Source of the DNA: Acidobacteriota bacterium
GTDB taxonomy: Bacteria > Acidobacteriota > Terriglobia > Bryobacterales > Bryobacteraceae
DNA: 12,418 nucleotides
Reading direction: 5' to 3'
NCBI GenBank assembly: GCA_026394095.1
Contig: JAPKYY010000938.1
Span: 1 to 12,418, forward strand
The notes under the pieces were generated by a model. The model saw only the letters and a program-made list of their open reading frames with translations. It was not told the DNA's origin and searched no databases. Numbering within the stretch: the first letter of the stretch is position 1; each line of letters begins with the position of its first letter. A program made the translations under genes and the position numbers. Positions 1 to 6,485 of this stretch are shown one piece after another.

Positions 1-441
1 CTCAGATAGGGAGATGCCTTTGTTGAAGACGCCGGGGGAGGAAGCTTTGTAGAGCTCTCTGGGCTTGCCGCCGGTCATGGGGGCGACTACGAGTTGGGCG
101 CCGTCGGCGAAGTAGAGGTTTCTGTCGTCAGGGGAGAGGGCGAGGGATTTTGGGTCCATCGCGGCGGCGCTGGTGATGATGCGTGTTGCGCCGCCTTTGA
201 CGTCGAGACGGAGAGCCTGGACGCCGCTCGTGGTTTCGGTGGAGTAGACGATGAAGCCGTTGCGAGAAGAGACAGAGCGGTTGTAGTGGTGGGGGAGGAA
301 GCTCGCGTTGGCGGGGTCAGACAATGCGAGGACTTCCGCTTCGGTGGAAGGGTCCAGAAATCGCCGGATTGGGGTGAATTGGGCCGGGGCGGTGGCGGCT
401 GCGGCCAAAGTCAGGGCAAAGTTTCGGCGGGTCACGCTCAT
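1..441 (-). CDS. Secreted PD40-repeat (beta-propeller) protein, 3' end outside window; possibly oligogalacturonate-lyase-like
   Basis: The first 147 codons are present, starting at ATG 441-439; the rest lies beyond base 1. The N-terminus is a Tat-like or Sec-like signal: Arg-Arg at residues 5-6 (motif TRRNF), then an Ala-rich hydrophobic run to about residue 20. A propeller repeat follows, with the PD40-type motif LALSPDDRNLYFADG near residues 100-114. The segment around residues 29-52 (DPSTEAEVLALSDP, then LPHHYNR) resembles from memory acidobacterial proteins annotated as oligogalacturonate lyase. That would fit the neighbouring uronate-type transporter and aldolase, but it cannot be confirmed from the N-terminus alone. 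The gene is divergent from the aldolase gene across 59 bases. No clear Shine-Dalgarno sequence precedes the ATG. Third codon positions are rich in C. I am confident of the reading frame and propeller motif and unsure of the activity. Confidence 0.72.
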   Translation of the reverse strand, partial: MSVTRRNFALTLAAAATAPAQFTPIRRFLDPSTEAEVLALSDPANASFLPHHYNRSVSSRNGFIVYSTETTSGVQALRLDVKGGATRIITSAAAMDPKSLALSPDDRNLYFADGAQLVVAPMTGGKPRELYKASSPGVFNKGISLSE

Positions 442-472
442 CTACAGGATACGATGCCTGCCGTAGGGATCT

Positions 473-489
473 GGATACACGTGATATCC
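473..489. promoter_or_regulatory. Palindrome in divergent promoter region, possible operator
   Basis: GGATA (473-477) and TATCC (485-489) form inverted arms around CACGTGA; the CACGTG core is itself a perfect palindrome. The site lies in the 59-base gap between two divergent genes, 11 bases before the aldolase ATG at 501. A second GGATAC occurs at 447-452. The size and position suit a dimeric repressor, and the FCD regulator at 2502-3236 is an obvious candidate. The sequence does not match the palindromes beside that regulator, so the link is only inferred. Confidence 0.35.
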
Positions 490-500
490 TTTTGGCTCTT

Positions 501-1376
501 ATGATGTCTGGCGTTTATCCGATTCTAGTTACTACATTTCACGAAGATGGTTCTCTTGATATTGCCAGCCAATTGCGGCTGGTGGACTTTTTGCTGGAAC
601 AGGGGGCTCACGGGCTTGGGCTCTTTGGGAATGCGAGCGAAGGTTATGCTTTGGAGGCTAGCGAACGCGTTGAGCTGATGCAGGCGATTTCTAAGCACGT
701 CGCTGGACGTGTGCCGCTGGTGGCTTCGAGTGGAGCTACCGGCACGCGGAGCGCGGTTGAGCTGTCGAAGCAACTGGCTGGCCTGGGGGCAGATGCATTG
801 ATGGTGTTGCCGCCGTTCTTTCTGAAGACCGATGGTGAAGGGTTGATGCATTACTTCGGGGAGATCAGCAAGGGAGCGGGAATCCCGATTATGGTGCAGG
901 ATGCGCCGCTGCTGACGCAGGTGATGATGCCGCCGCCGCTGCTGGCCCGGATGGCCCGTGAGATTGAGCAGGTGAAGCTGGCGAAGGTGGAAGCACCGCC
1001 GACAGCGCCGAAGATTACGCAGACGGTTGCTGCCGCCGGGGATTCGCTGGTGGTGTTTGGTGGTTTGAATGCGCAGTTCTTCATCGAAGAGTATGATCGC
1101 GGGGCGCGCGGGACGATGCCGGGTAGTGATTGCATTCGGCCACTCGTTGAGATTTGGGATGCGCTGGTTGCCGGCGATAAGGACAAGGCCTGGGCTGTGT
1201 TTACGCGGATTCTGCCGCTGCTGCGGTTTGAATTGCAGCCGGGGATGGGTGTTAGTGCAATGAAGCATAACCTGGTGTCGCAGGGTGTGATTGCTTCGGC
1301 TACTGTCCGGCATCCGACTTCGTCGCTGGATGCAGTGAGCCTGGCGGAACTGAAGAATTTGCGCGAGAGAATCTAA
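501..1376 (+). CDS. DHDPS/N-acetylneuraminate-lyase family (DapA-fold) aldolase or dehydratase
   Basis: A 291-residue class I lyase barrel, a normal length for the family. Such enzymes form a Schiff base with a 2-keto acid and carry out aldol cleavage or dehydration in the cytoplasm. The Schiff-base lysine is most likely Lys162 in VKLAKVEA. The usual GTTGE loop is GNASEG (residues 43-48). The usual YNVP motif with the catalytic tyrosine reads VQDAP (132-136), with Gln where Tyr is expected. This points away from true dihydrodipicolinate synthase and towards sugar-acid members such as 2-keto-3-deoxy-acid dehydratases or aldolases. The transporter starts on the next base, so the two genes form an operon. 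ATG 501 or ATG 504 is chosen as start; TTG 492 is in frame but less likely. No clear Shine-Dalgarno is visible. The family is sure; the substrate is not. Confidence 0.88.
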   Translation: MMSGVYPILVTTFHEDGSLDIASQLRLVDFLLEQGAHGLGLFGNASEGYALEASERVELMQAISKHVAGRVPLVASSGATGTRSAVELSKQLAGLGADALMVLPPFFLKTDGEGLMHYFGEISKGAGIPIMVQDAPLLTQVMMPPPLLARMAREIEQVKLAKVEAPPTAPKITQTVAAAGDSLVVFGGLNAQFFIEEYDRGARGTMPGSDCIRPLVEIWDALVAGDKDKAWAVFTRILPLLRFELQPGMGVSAMKHNLVSQGVIASATVRHPTSSLDAVSLAELKNLRERI

Positions 1377-2582
1377 ATGGAACGCCGCTGGTGGATTGCC
1401 GCGCTGCTGTTTTTGTCGGTGATCATCAATTACATTGATCGCCAGTGTTTGAGTGTGCTTGCGCCGGTGATTACCAAGGAACTGGGGCTGACGCCTACGG
1501 GCTATGCCAACATCCTGAATGTTTTTCAGCTGGCTTATACGGGGATGTACATCGGCAGTGGCTTTCTGGTGGATCGCTGGGGAGCCAGGGTAAGCCTTGC
1601 GGTGTTTATGGGCTGGTGGAGTGTGGCGAATGCGCTGCATGGCTTTGCCACGAGTGCGTTTAGCCTGGGGGCTTTTCGGTTTCTGCTGGGCCTCGGAGAG
1701 CCCGGGAATTTCATGGCTGGGTTCAGGGCCATCAGCGAGTGCTTTCACAAGGAAGAGCGGGCGCTGGCCAATGGGCTGCTGAATGCGGGGTCGAGCGTGG
1801 GGGCGATGATTGCTCCGTTTCTGGTGACCTGGCTTTATGTGCAAATGAGCTGGCGTGGGGCGTTTGTGATTTGCGGTGTGTTGGGTGTGTTGTGGATTGT
1901 GCCGTGGATGCTGCTTTACCGTCCGCTAGAGACGGTGACCATTGCGCCGGCCAAGCCTGGGGCGTGGCGAGAGTATTTGAAGCTGCCGCAGAGCTGGGGT
2001 TTGTTTGGGTCGCGATTTTTGAGTGACCCGGTGTGGTGGTTCTATCTTTTCTGGTTGCCGAAGTATCTGGTGGATGCGCGCGGATTTACGTTGCAGGAGA
2101 TGGCACTGGTGGCGTGGATGCCTTATTTGAGCGCCGATCTGGGAGCGATGTTTGGCGGCTGGATGAGCGGTGTGCTGATTGCGCGTGGATGGAATGTGCT
2201 GGCGGCTCGCAAGGCGGTGATGCTGCCGGCGGCAATGGTGATGCCGGTGAGTCTGGTGGTTGCTACGACGCCTTCGAGCACAATCGCCATTGCAGCGATT
2301 TGCCTGGTTACGTTTGCGCATATGGTTTGGAAGACCAATCTTGCGACGGTGACCAATGACCTCTACCCGACGCAGGTGGTGGGTAGCGTGAGTGGCATGT
2401 TTGCTTTTGGCAATGGGCTGGGCGGGTTGCTGTTTACAGCACTGACCGGGTGGCTGGTGCAGTATTCGGGCTACTACTGGGTGTTTGCCTTTATGGGCGT
2501 GCTACACCCGCTTGCGTTTTTGGTTTTTCGCGGGCTCGTTCGCGGGGAGTTGCGCATCGCGCGTCTGGATGGCGCTCATTAG
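1377..2582 (+). CDS. MFS sugar-acid symporter, ExuT-like (anion:cation symporter family)
   Basis: A 401-residue inner-membrane transporter with about 12 hydrophobic segments. Family marks are NYIDRQ followed by LSVLAP after the first helix (residues 18-30), the MFS loop motif GFLVDRWGARVSL (62-74), GLGEPGNF (105-112) and FWLPKYLV (226-232). These resemble the hexuronate/galactonate transporter group, which imports uronic or aldonic acids with protons. Its ATG follows the aldolase stop codon directly (TAA 1374-1376, ATG 1377), so translation is probably coupled. The last 81 bases overlap the 3' end of the regulator gene on the other strand. The partner enzyme makes a uronate or aldonate-type acid the likely cargo. 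The exact substrate cannot be read from the sequence. Confidence 0.88.
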   Translation: MERRWWIAALLFLSVIINYIDRQCLSVLAPVITKELGLTPTGYANILNVFQLAYTGMYIGSGFLVDRWGARVSLAVFMGWWSVANALHGFATSAFSLGAFRFLLGLGEPGNFMAGFRAISECFHKEERALANGLLNAGSSVGAMIAPFLVTWLYVQMSWRGAFVICGVLGVLWIVPWMLLYRPLETVTIAPAKPGAWREYLKLPQSWGLFGSRFLSDPVWWFYLFWLPKYLVDARGFTLQEMALVAWMPYLSADLGAMFGGWMSGVLIARGWNVLAARKAVMLPAAMVMPVSLVVATTPSSTIAIAAICLVTFAHMVWKTNLATVTNDLYPTQVVGSVSGMFAFGNGLGGLLFTALTGWLVQYSGYYWVFAFMGVLHPLAFLVFRGLVRGELRIARLDGAH

Positions 2583-3236
2583 GCTGGTCTGGGCCCGGAG
2601 GATGTGGGTGCGTAGGGCTTCTTCGAGCTTGGGCAGGGATTTGCTTTCGAGAGCGCTGACGATGGCTTCGTGTTCGATTTGTTCCTGAAGGAGGCGGTCG
2701 GTCAGGGCGGGAAGAGTGGGGCCTTCTGTGGCGTGGACTCGGGCGATCTGGATGTGGGCGTTGAGGCTCTCGTAGAGTTCGCGGAGCCTTTTTGAGCCGG
2801 CGATATCGAAGAGGGTGAAGTGGAATTCGAGGTTGCTTGCTTCGTGCTGCTTCAGCGATTCGGGATTGCGGACTGGCTTGGCGAGGGCGGCGAGGATCGT
2901 TTTCATTCGCTTGGCCGCCTGCTGATTCCAGCGAGAGATCGCGCGCTTGCCGGCGAGGAGTTCGAGGGCGAGGCGGATTTCGAAAGTCTCGGTGAGGTCT
3001 TGCTCAGAGACGGAAGCTACGTAGGTACCGGAGCGGGGGTGGATCTCGACCAGGCCTTCGACCGCGAGTTGCTGCAAGGCATGACGAACGGGGGTGAGGC
3101 TTACTTCGAGTTGCTCACAGAGTTCGTCGGCCATGAGGCGTTGGCCAGGGAGAAAGTTGCGGGAGAGGATTGCGGCGCGGAGCGATTCGTAGACTTCATC
3201 GGTGGCGCGTTTTTTTCTGAGAGGCGCTAGAGCCAT
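2502..3236 (-). CDS. GntR-family transcriptional regulator with FCD ligand domain
   Basis: A 244-residue repressor-type regulator. Residues about 10-75 form the GntR winged helix: VYESLRAAILSRNFLPGQRL, then LCEQLEVSLTPVRHALQQL, then GLVEIHPRSGTYV. Residues about 80-220 are the all-helical FCD domain. Likely metal or ligand residues are Asn135 and His139 (NLEFH), His189 (EHEAI) and His211 (THILRA). The FCD group commonly senses sugar acids and other carboxylates, which matches its place between a sugar-acid operon and an enolase gene. The C-terminal tail (about 225-244) is basic (ending KRKRV) and is encoded by DNA overlapping the convergent transporter gene. The 46-base gap to the divergent enolase gene holds two palindromes, the best candidates for its operator. 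Start ATG 3236-3234. Confidence 0.9.
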   Translation of the reverse strand: MALAPLRKKRATDEVYESLRAAILSRNFLPGQRLMADELCEQLEVSLTPVRHALQQLAVEGLVEIHPRSGTYVASVSEQDLTETFEIRLALELLAGKRAISRWNQQAAKRMKTILAALAKPVRNPESLKQHEASNLEFHFTLFDIAGSKRLRELYESLNAHIQIARVHATEGPTLPALTDRLLQEQIEHEAIVSALESKSLPKLEEALRTHILRAQTSLMSAIQTRDAQLPANEPAKNQKRKRV

Positions 3237-3248
3237 GTAGACAGAGTA

Positions 3249-3284
3249 ACAGAAATCTGAAATAATTTTAGGTCAGGATTCTGT
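3249..3284. promoter_or_regulatory. Paired palindromes / inverted repeat, probable GntR operator
   Basis: Two similar palindromes, CAGAAATCTG (3250-3259) and CAGGATTCTG (3274-3283), lie 24 bases apart centre to centre. Extended to 12 bases each, the arms 3249-3260 and 3273-3284 are inverted repeats matching at 10 of 12 positions. The 12-base spacer is AT-rich and contains TAATTT, a possible -10 element. The right palindrome overlaps the likely ribosome-binding region of the enolase gene, and its last base is the first base of the GTG start. A protein bound to both sites could block both divergent promoters. Confidence 0.5.
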
Positions 3285-4248
3285 GAGAATTTCAAAAGTT
3301 GAAGCATTTCCAGTTCGGCTGGCACGAGATCATGGGCAGGCGCAGGGTGGGGCGGGGAGCCCGCACCGGCTGGCGGGCGGGGCAGGGACTTATCGCTGGA
3401 GCGTGCACTATCCGGCTTTGTACAGCACCGAGTTTGAGACTTGCCTGATACGGGTGACGCTATCGGACGGGATGGTGGGGTGGGGTGAGGCGCAGGCGCC
3501 GCTGGCTCCGGAAGTGGCGGCGCAGGTTGTGAAGAGCCTGCTTTGTGTTGCTGTGGAGGGCGAGGAATTTCGGCCGGATGCGGATTGCATTCGTGGGTTG
3601 TGGCAGCGGATGTATTCGACGATGCGGGTGCGGGGGCAGGTGGGCGGATTCATGCTGGACGCGATGGCTGGTGTGGATCTGGCGTTGTGGGATCTGGCGA
3701 CGCAGATATTGGGGCAGCCTTTGAGGAGCTTGCTTTCTGCCAGCCCGAAGGAGGAAGTGCCAGCTTATGTGAGTGGGACGCCGGGGAAGACTGTGGGGGA
3801 GCGTTTGGCTTTTGTGGGTGGGTGGTATGCGCGTGGATTCCGGACCTTCAAGCTTTACTTTGAGAGCGACTGGGATTTATTGCTGGAGCAGATTGACCGG
3901 ATGCAAGAGGAGTTTGACGGGATTGAAGTTGCGGTGGATGCGCTGTGGCATTTGCCCGAGGGGCGGGAGATTGAGTGTGCGCAGGAACTGGCTGAGCGGC
4001 GGGTGTTGTGGCTAGAGTGTCCGTTGTTACCTGAGGACTTGAAGGGGCATGTGGAGCTGGTGCACCCGCCGCAGTTGAATGCGGCTATTGAGGTGTGTGC
4101 GGGTATGGTGAATTCGCCGATGTGTGAGTTTAACCCGAGCGTGATGCAGATGGCGAACCGGTACGTGGAAAGGCCCGGATTTGCTGTCGATAGCGGGTGC
4201 TATGTTTCGACGGAAGTCCGGGCCTTCTTAGACGACTTTGCGGATTAG
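3283..4248 (+). pseudogene. Enolase-superfamily (mandelate racemase/muconate lactonizing type) enzyme with internal deletion, probably inactive
   Basis: The 321-residue product compares with about 370-400 for intact relatives, which abstract a proton from sugar acids using Mg2+. The N-terminal capping domain is complete (MRISKVEAFPVRL; GWGEA at 67-70; VDLALWDLATQILG at 131-144). In the barrel, Lys190 on strand 2, metal ligand Asp219 (VAVDALW) and metal ligand Glu245 (WLECPL) are present. After LLPEDLKGHVELV (to residue 260) the sequence jumps to HPPQLNAAIEVCAGM and CEFNPSV. These normally lie about 70 residues later, after the third metal ligand and the usual Asp/His of strands 5-7. The reading frame is kept across the gap. 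Near the end a second lesion is likely, because the expected EGPGLG motif appears only in another frame (about 4213-4227). GTG 3283 follows an AGGTCAGGA ribosome-binding-like run. The stop overlaps the converging DUF3500 stop. Loss of function is inferred. Confidence 0.75.
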
Positions 4249-5291
4249 TGTGCGCTCTTGACGTGCTCTTTGAGCAGATCCTGACCCCAATCGTTTTTGA
4301 GGTCGCGCCACATGGCGTGGATGTGGTTGGCGTTGTTCTGGGTGCAGTCGTACTCGATCAGGAACTCAGGAGTGGCGACGCGGTAGTAGTGGGGGCCACC
4401 TTTGGTGGTTACGCCAGCCCAGGCGAAGTAGGTTTGGCTGGCGAGGCGGGCGAATTGAGCGCGGCGGGTGGCGGCGATTTCTTCGGGGAAGTTGCTGGCG
4501 TACTCGTCGACGAGGGACTTGAGCATTTCCTTTTGTTTGGCGTTGAGCTTGGTGGAGGCGAGGCCGTGGGGTTGACCGTTGAGGGCGGCGACACGATTGG
4601 CTGAGGTGAGGATGTCGTTGGGGGCCTTTTCGTTGACCAGGGCGACCTTCATCTGTTCTGGAGTGAGGGAGGAGACGAGTTCGCGGCCGAGATCTTCTTC
4701 GCGGGGCAGAGCGCGGAGGCCTTTGCGGGGGCCTTCTTTTACTTCTGCAGGATTTGAACCGAAGAAGGTGGGGCTAACGGCTACCTTGCCGTTGACGAAG
4801 GAGAAGTGGAGGCTGATGTGGTGGCCTTCAAAGCGGAAGCCCCAGGTGCCTTTCTCAGACGGGGTGCCAAAGACGGAAACGAAGTACTTGTCAGAGTTGC
4901 GGCGGCCGGTGGTGTCTTTTTCCTGAATGCGGAGGACGTCATCGAGGCTCATGATGGTGCTGGCCTTGATTGCGCCTTGCTGTGATAGACCGGCAGTGAT
5001 CATGGCGTGAGCGAGGTGGCGCTGAGGGGCGGTGAGTTCGACGAAGGGGACGCCTTTGCGGGGACGACCGTAGTTCTTGGCTACGTCTTCGGCGGGGATG
5101 AAGTGGAAGAAGAAGCGTTCGTCATCGTCGAACTTGAAGGTTGCCTTGGCGGTCTGCTCTTCGTTGAGCGAGGCGAGGAAGGCGTTGGCGGCGTCGGAGA
5201 GCTGGTTCTGGACGGTCATGCGCATGTAGGCTGTGCCGAGGAGGGCCAGGCAAGACATGGCTAGGGAGAGACGAATGATCGTGGATCGCAC
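4245..5291 (-). CDS. DUF3500 family exported protein
   Basis: The 348-residue product begins with a hydrophobic segment (about residues 5-22) that reads as a signal peptide or membrane anchor. The body matches DUF3500 as I know it: LSDAANAFLASLNEEQ (31-46), TWGFRFEGHHISLHFSFVNG (149-168), PTFFGSNPAEV (174-184) and, near the end, EYDCTQNNANHIHAMWRD (313-330). The family has no settled function. The His- and Asp-rich conserved patches hint at a metal or ligand site, but that is a guess. It lies 27 bases after the M23 peptidase gene on the same strand, so the two are probably co-transcribed. GTG 5291 is the assigned start and no clear Shine-Dalgarno precedes it; ATG at residue 11 is an alternative. 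Its stop codon shares the bases TTAG (4245-4248) with the stop of the converging enolase gene. Confidence 0.82.
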   Translation of the reverse strand: MRSTIIRLSLAMSCLALLGTAYMRMTVQNQLSDAANAFLASLNEEQTAKATFKFDDDERFFFHFIPAEDVAKNYGRPRKGVPFVELTAPQRHLAHAMITAGLSQQGAIKASTIMSLDDVLRIQEKDTTGRRNSDKYFVSVFGTPSEKGTWGFRFEGHHISLHFSFVNGKVAVSPTFFGSNPAEVKEGPRKGLRALPREEDLGRELVSSLTPEQMKVALVNEKAPNDILTSANRVAALNGQPHGLASTKLNAKQKEMLKSLVDEYASNFPEEIAATRRAQFARLASQTYFAWAGVTTKGGPHYYRVATPEFLIEYDCTQNNANHIHAMWRDLKNDWGQDLLKEHVKSAH

Positions 5292-5318
5292 GAAAGAGAG
5301 TCTATCAAAGGTTGAATA

Positions 5319-6239
5319 TTAGAAGGGGAGGTCGGGGCGCTTTTCCGTCTTTTTGGATGAAGCGAGCATGGTTTGGGATTTCAGGTAAGGGTAGGGATTG
5401 ATGGGGGAGCCGGACATGCGGACTTCGTAATGGACGTGCGGAGAGGTGGCGCGGCCGGTCTTGCCGGACCAGGCAACAATTTCGCCGCGTGCGATGCGTT
5501 GCCCTGCGATGACGTTGAAGCGGGAGAGATGGCCGTAGTAAGTTTCCAGACCGTTGCCATGATCGATGACGAGGAGGCGGCCATAGCCAGCGTACATATC
5601 GGCGAATTTGACCTGGCCGCCGGCGGTAGAGATTACAGGAGTGCCGATGGGAACTGAGATGTCGATGCCGGAGTGGAAGCTGCCGTGGCCGTTGAAGGGG
5701 TCGAGGCGCTGGCCGTAGAAGCTGGTAAGGCGGCCCTGGACGGGCCAGAGACTGGGGGCGTCTTCGAAGAAATTGCGGGGACGGATGGGACTGGAGGTGT
5801 TGAAGGCGTTACGGAAAGTGGAGGTGAAGGTGGTGTTGCGGAGGAAGTTGTAGTCTTCGATGGAATCGTGGAGGGTGGGGGTGAGGGTGGCTTCGAGGCT
5901 GAGGGGTTCTTTAGCTTCGAGCTCGCGTTTGATTCCGTAGGCGATGGTGATTTCGCTAGCGAGGACTTGAAGGGTGGCTAGCTGTTGCTTGCCGGACTCG
6001 TTTTCCTTCTGGAGGCGGAGGTAACGCTGTCGGATGGTGTCGATTTCGGCTCGTAAGGTGTTGTAATTGCTGACTTTCCAAAACATTCGCGCATAGGATG
6101 CGGCGACGCCAGCGAGGGTAACCGTGCCGAGGAGGGCAAGGGCGAGGACTCCGTACAGGACGCTGTATGGCACGTGAATGCGCCTCAGGCGGCCGTGCAG
6201 GGAATGCGCGACGACGAGGATGAAGTAAGGCTGCTGCAC
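5319..6239 (-). CDS. M23-family (LytM-type) zinc endopeptidase, membrane-anchored
   Basis: This 306-residue enzyme probably cuts peptidoglycan cross-links or activates an amidase on the outer face of the inner membrane. One transmembrane segment (about residues 25-48) follows a short cytoplasmic part (YFILVVAHSLHGRLRRIHVP). A predicted coiled coil (about 55-95, rich in Leu, Glu, Gln and Lys) leads to the C-terminal LytM domain (about 165-288). The zinc and catalytic set is complete: His189 and Asp193 in FHSGIDIS, His237 in YYGHLS, and His268 and His270 in SPHVHYEV. With all ligands present, the enzyme is probably active rather than an LytM regulator. GTG 6239 is the start, and the first residues fit the family's usual beginning. 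The DUF3500 gene follows after 27 bases. Confidence 0.92.
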   Translation of the reverse strand: MQQPYFILVVAHSLHGRLRRIHVPYSVLYGVLALALLGTVTLAGVAASYARMFWKVSNYNTLRAEIDTIRQRYLRLQKENESGKQQLATLQVLASEITIAYGIKRELEAKEPLSLEATLTPTLHDSIEDYNFLRNTTFTSTFRNAFNTSSPIRPRNFFEDAPSLWPVQGRLTSFYGQRLDPFNGHGSFHSGIDISVPIGTPVISTAGGQVKFADMYAGYGRLLVIDHGNGLETYYGHLSRFNVIAGQRIARGEIVAWSGKTGRATSPHVHYEVRMSGSPINPYPYLKSQTMLASSKKTEKRPDLPF

Positions 6240-6485
6240 CTGAACAAAACCAACAAGTCAGGCAGCGACCCCTCCGGAACGGCTTTGAGGACGATACCCG
6301 CTCAATTCAAATTCCCCGATCTGTTGCCGGGTTTTGTGAACTAAAGGCCTAGGCTAGCAGCGGGGGTGGGGGGGTGTCAACCCCGGGCATACCCGGGACG
6401 GAGCGCTGTTCGGCGTAATACAGATCCAGATTCTGGTGCTCAATTGCTACACTCAATAGAAATTTGTAGCTGGAGTTTGAGTTGC
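6240..6485. promoter_or_regulatory. Divergent intergenic region with hairpin and palindrome
   Basis: These 246 bases separate the leftward peptidase gene from the rightward LssY_C gene and must hold promoters for both. Visible structures are a G-rich run (6362-6375), a perfect hairpin with arms CCCGGG (6382-6387 and 6392-6397) around the loop CATA, and a short palindrome CCAGATTCTGG (6426-6436). A possible -10 element TACACT lies at 6448-6453 without a good -35. GGAG at 6472-6475, ten bases before ATG 6486, is a good ribosome-binding site. An upstream in-frame ATG at 6366 would translate the hairpin region and is not used here. Confidence 0.4.

Noticed and set aside
94..504. Plus-strand frame of 136 codons at the left edge
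   Set aside because: The minus strand over the same bases encodes a signal peptide and PD40 motif, while this frame is Gly/Val/Asp-rich shadow sequence.
525..1844. Long open frame of 439 codons on the minus strand
   Set aside because: It is antisense to the aldolase and transporter genes, its composition is rich in Arg, His and Gln as expected for an out-of-frame reading of GC-rich DNA, and it shows no recognisable domain.
6366..6485. Longer N-terminus for the LssY_C gene starting at ATG 6366
   Set aside because: It would translate a hairpin and place 40 residues before an obvious signal peptide; ATG 6486 has a well-placed GGAG.
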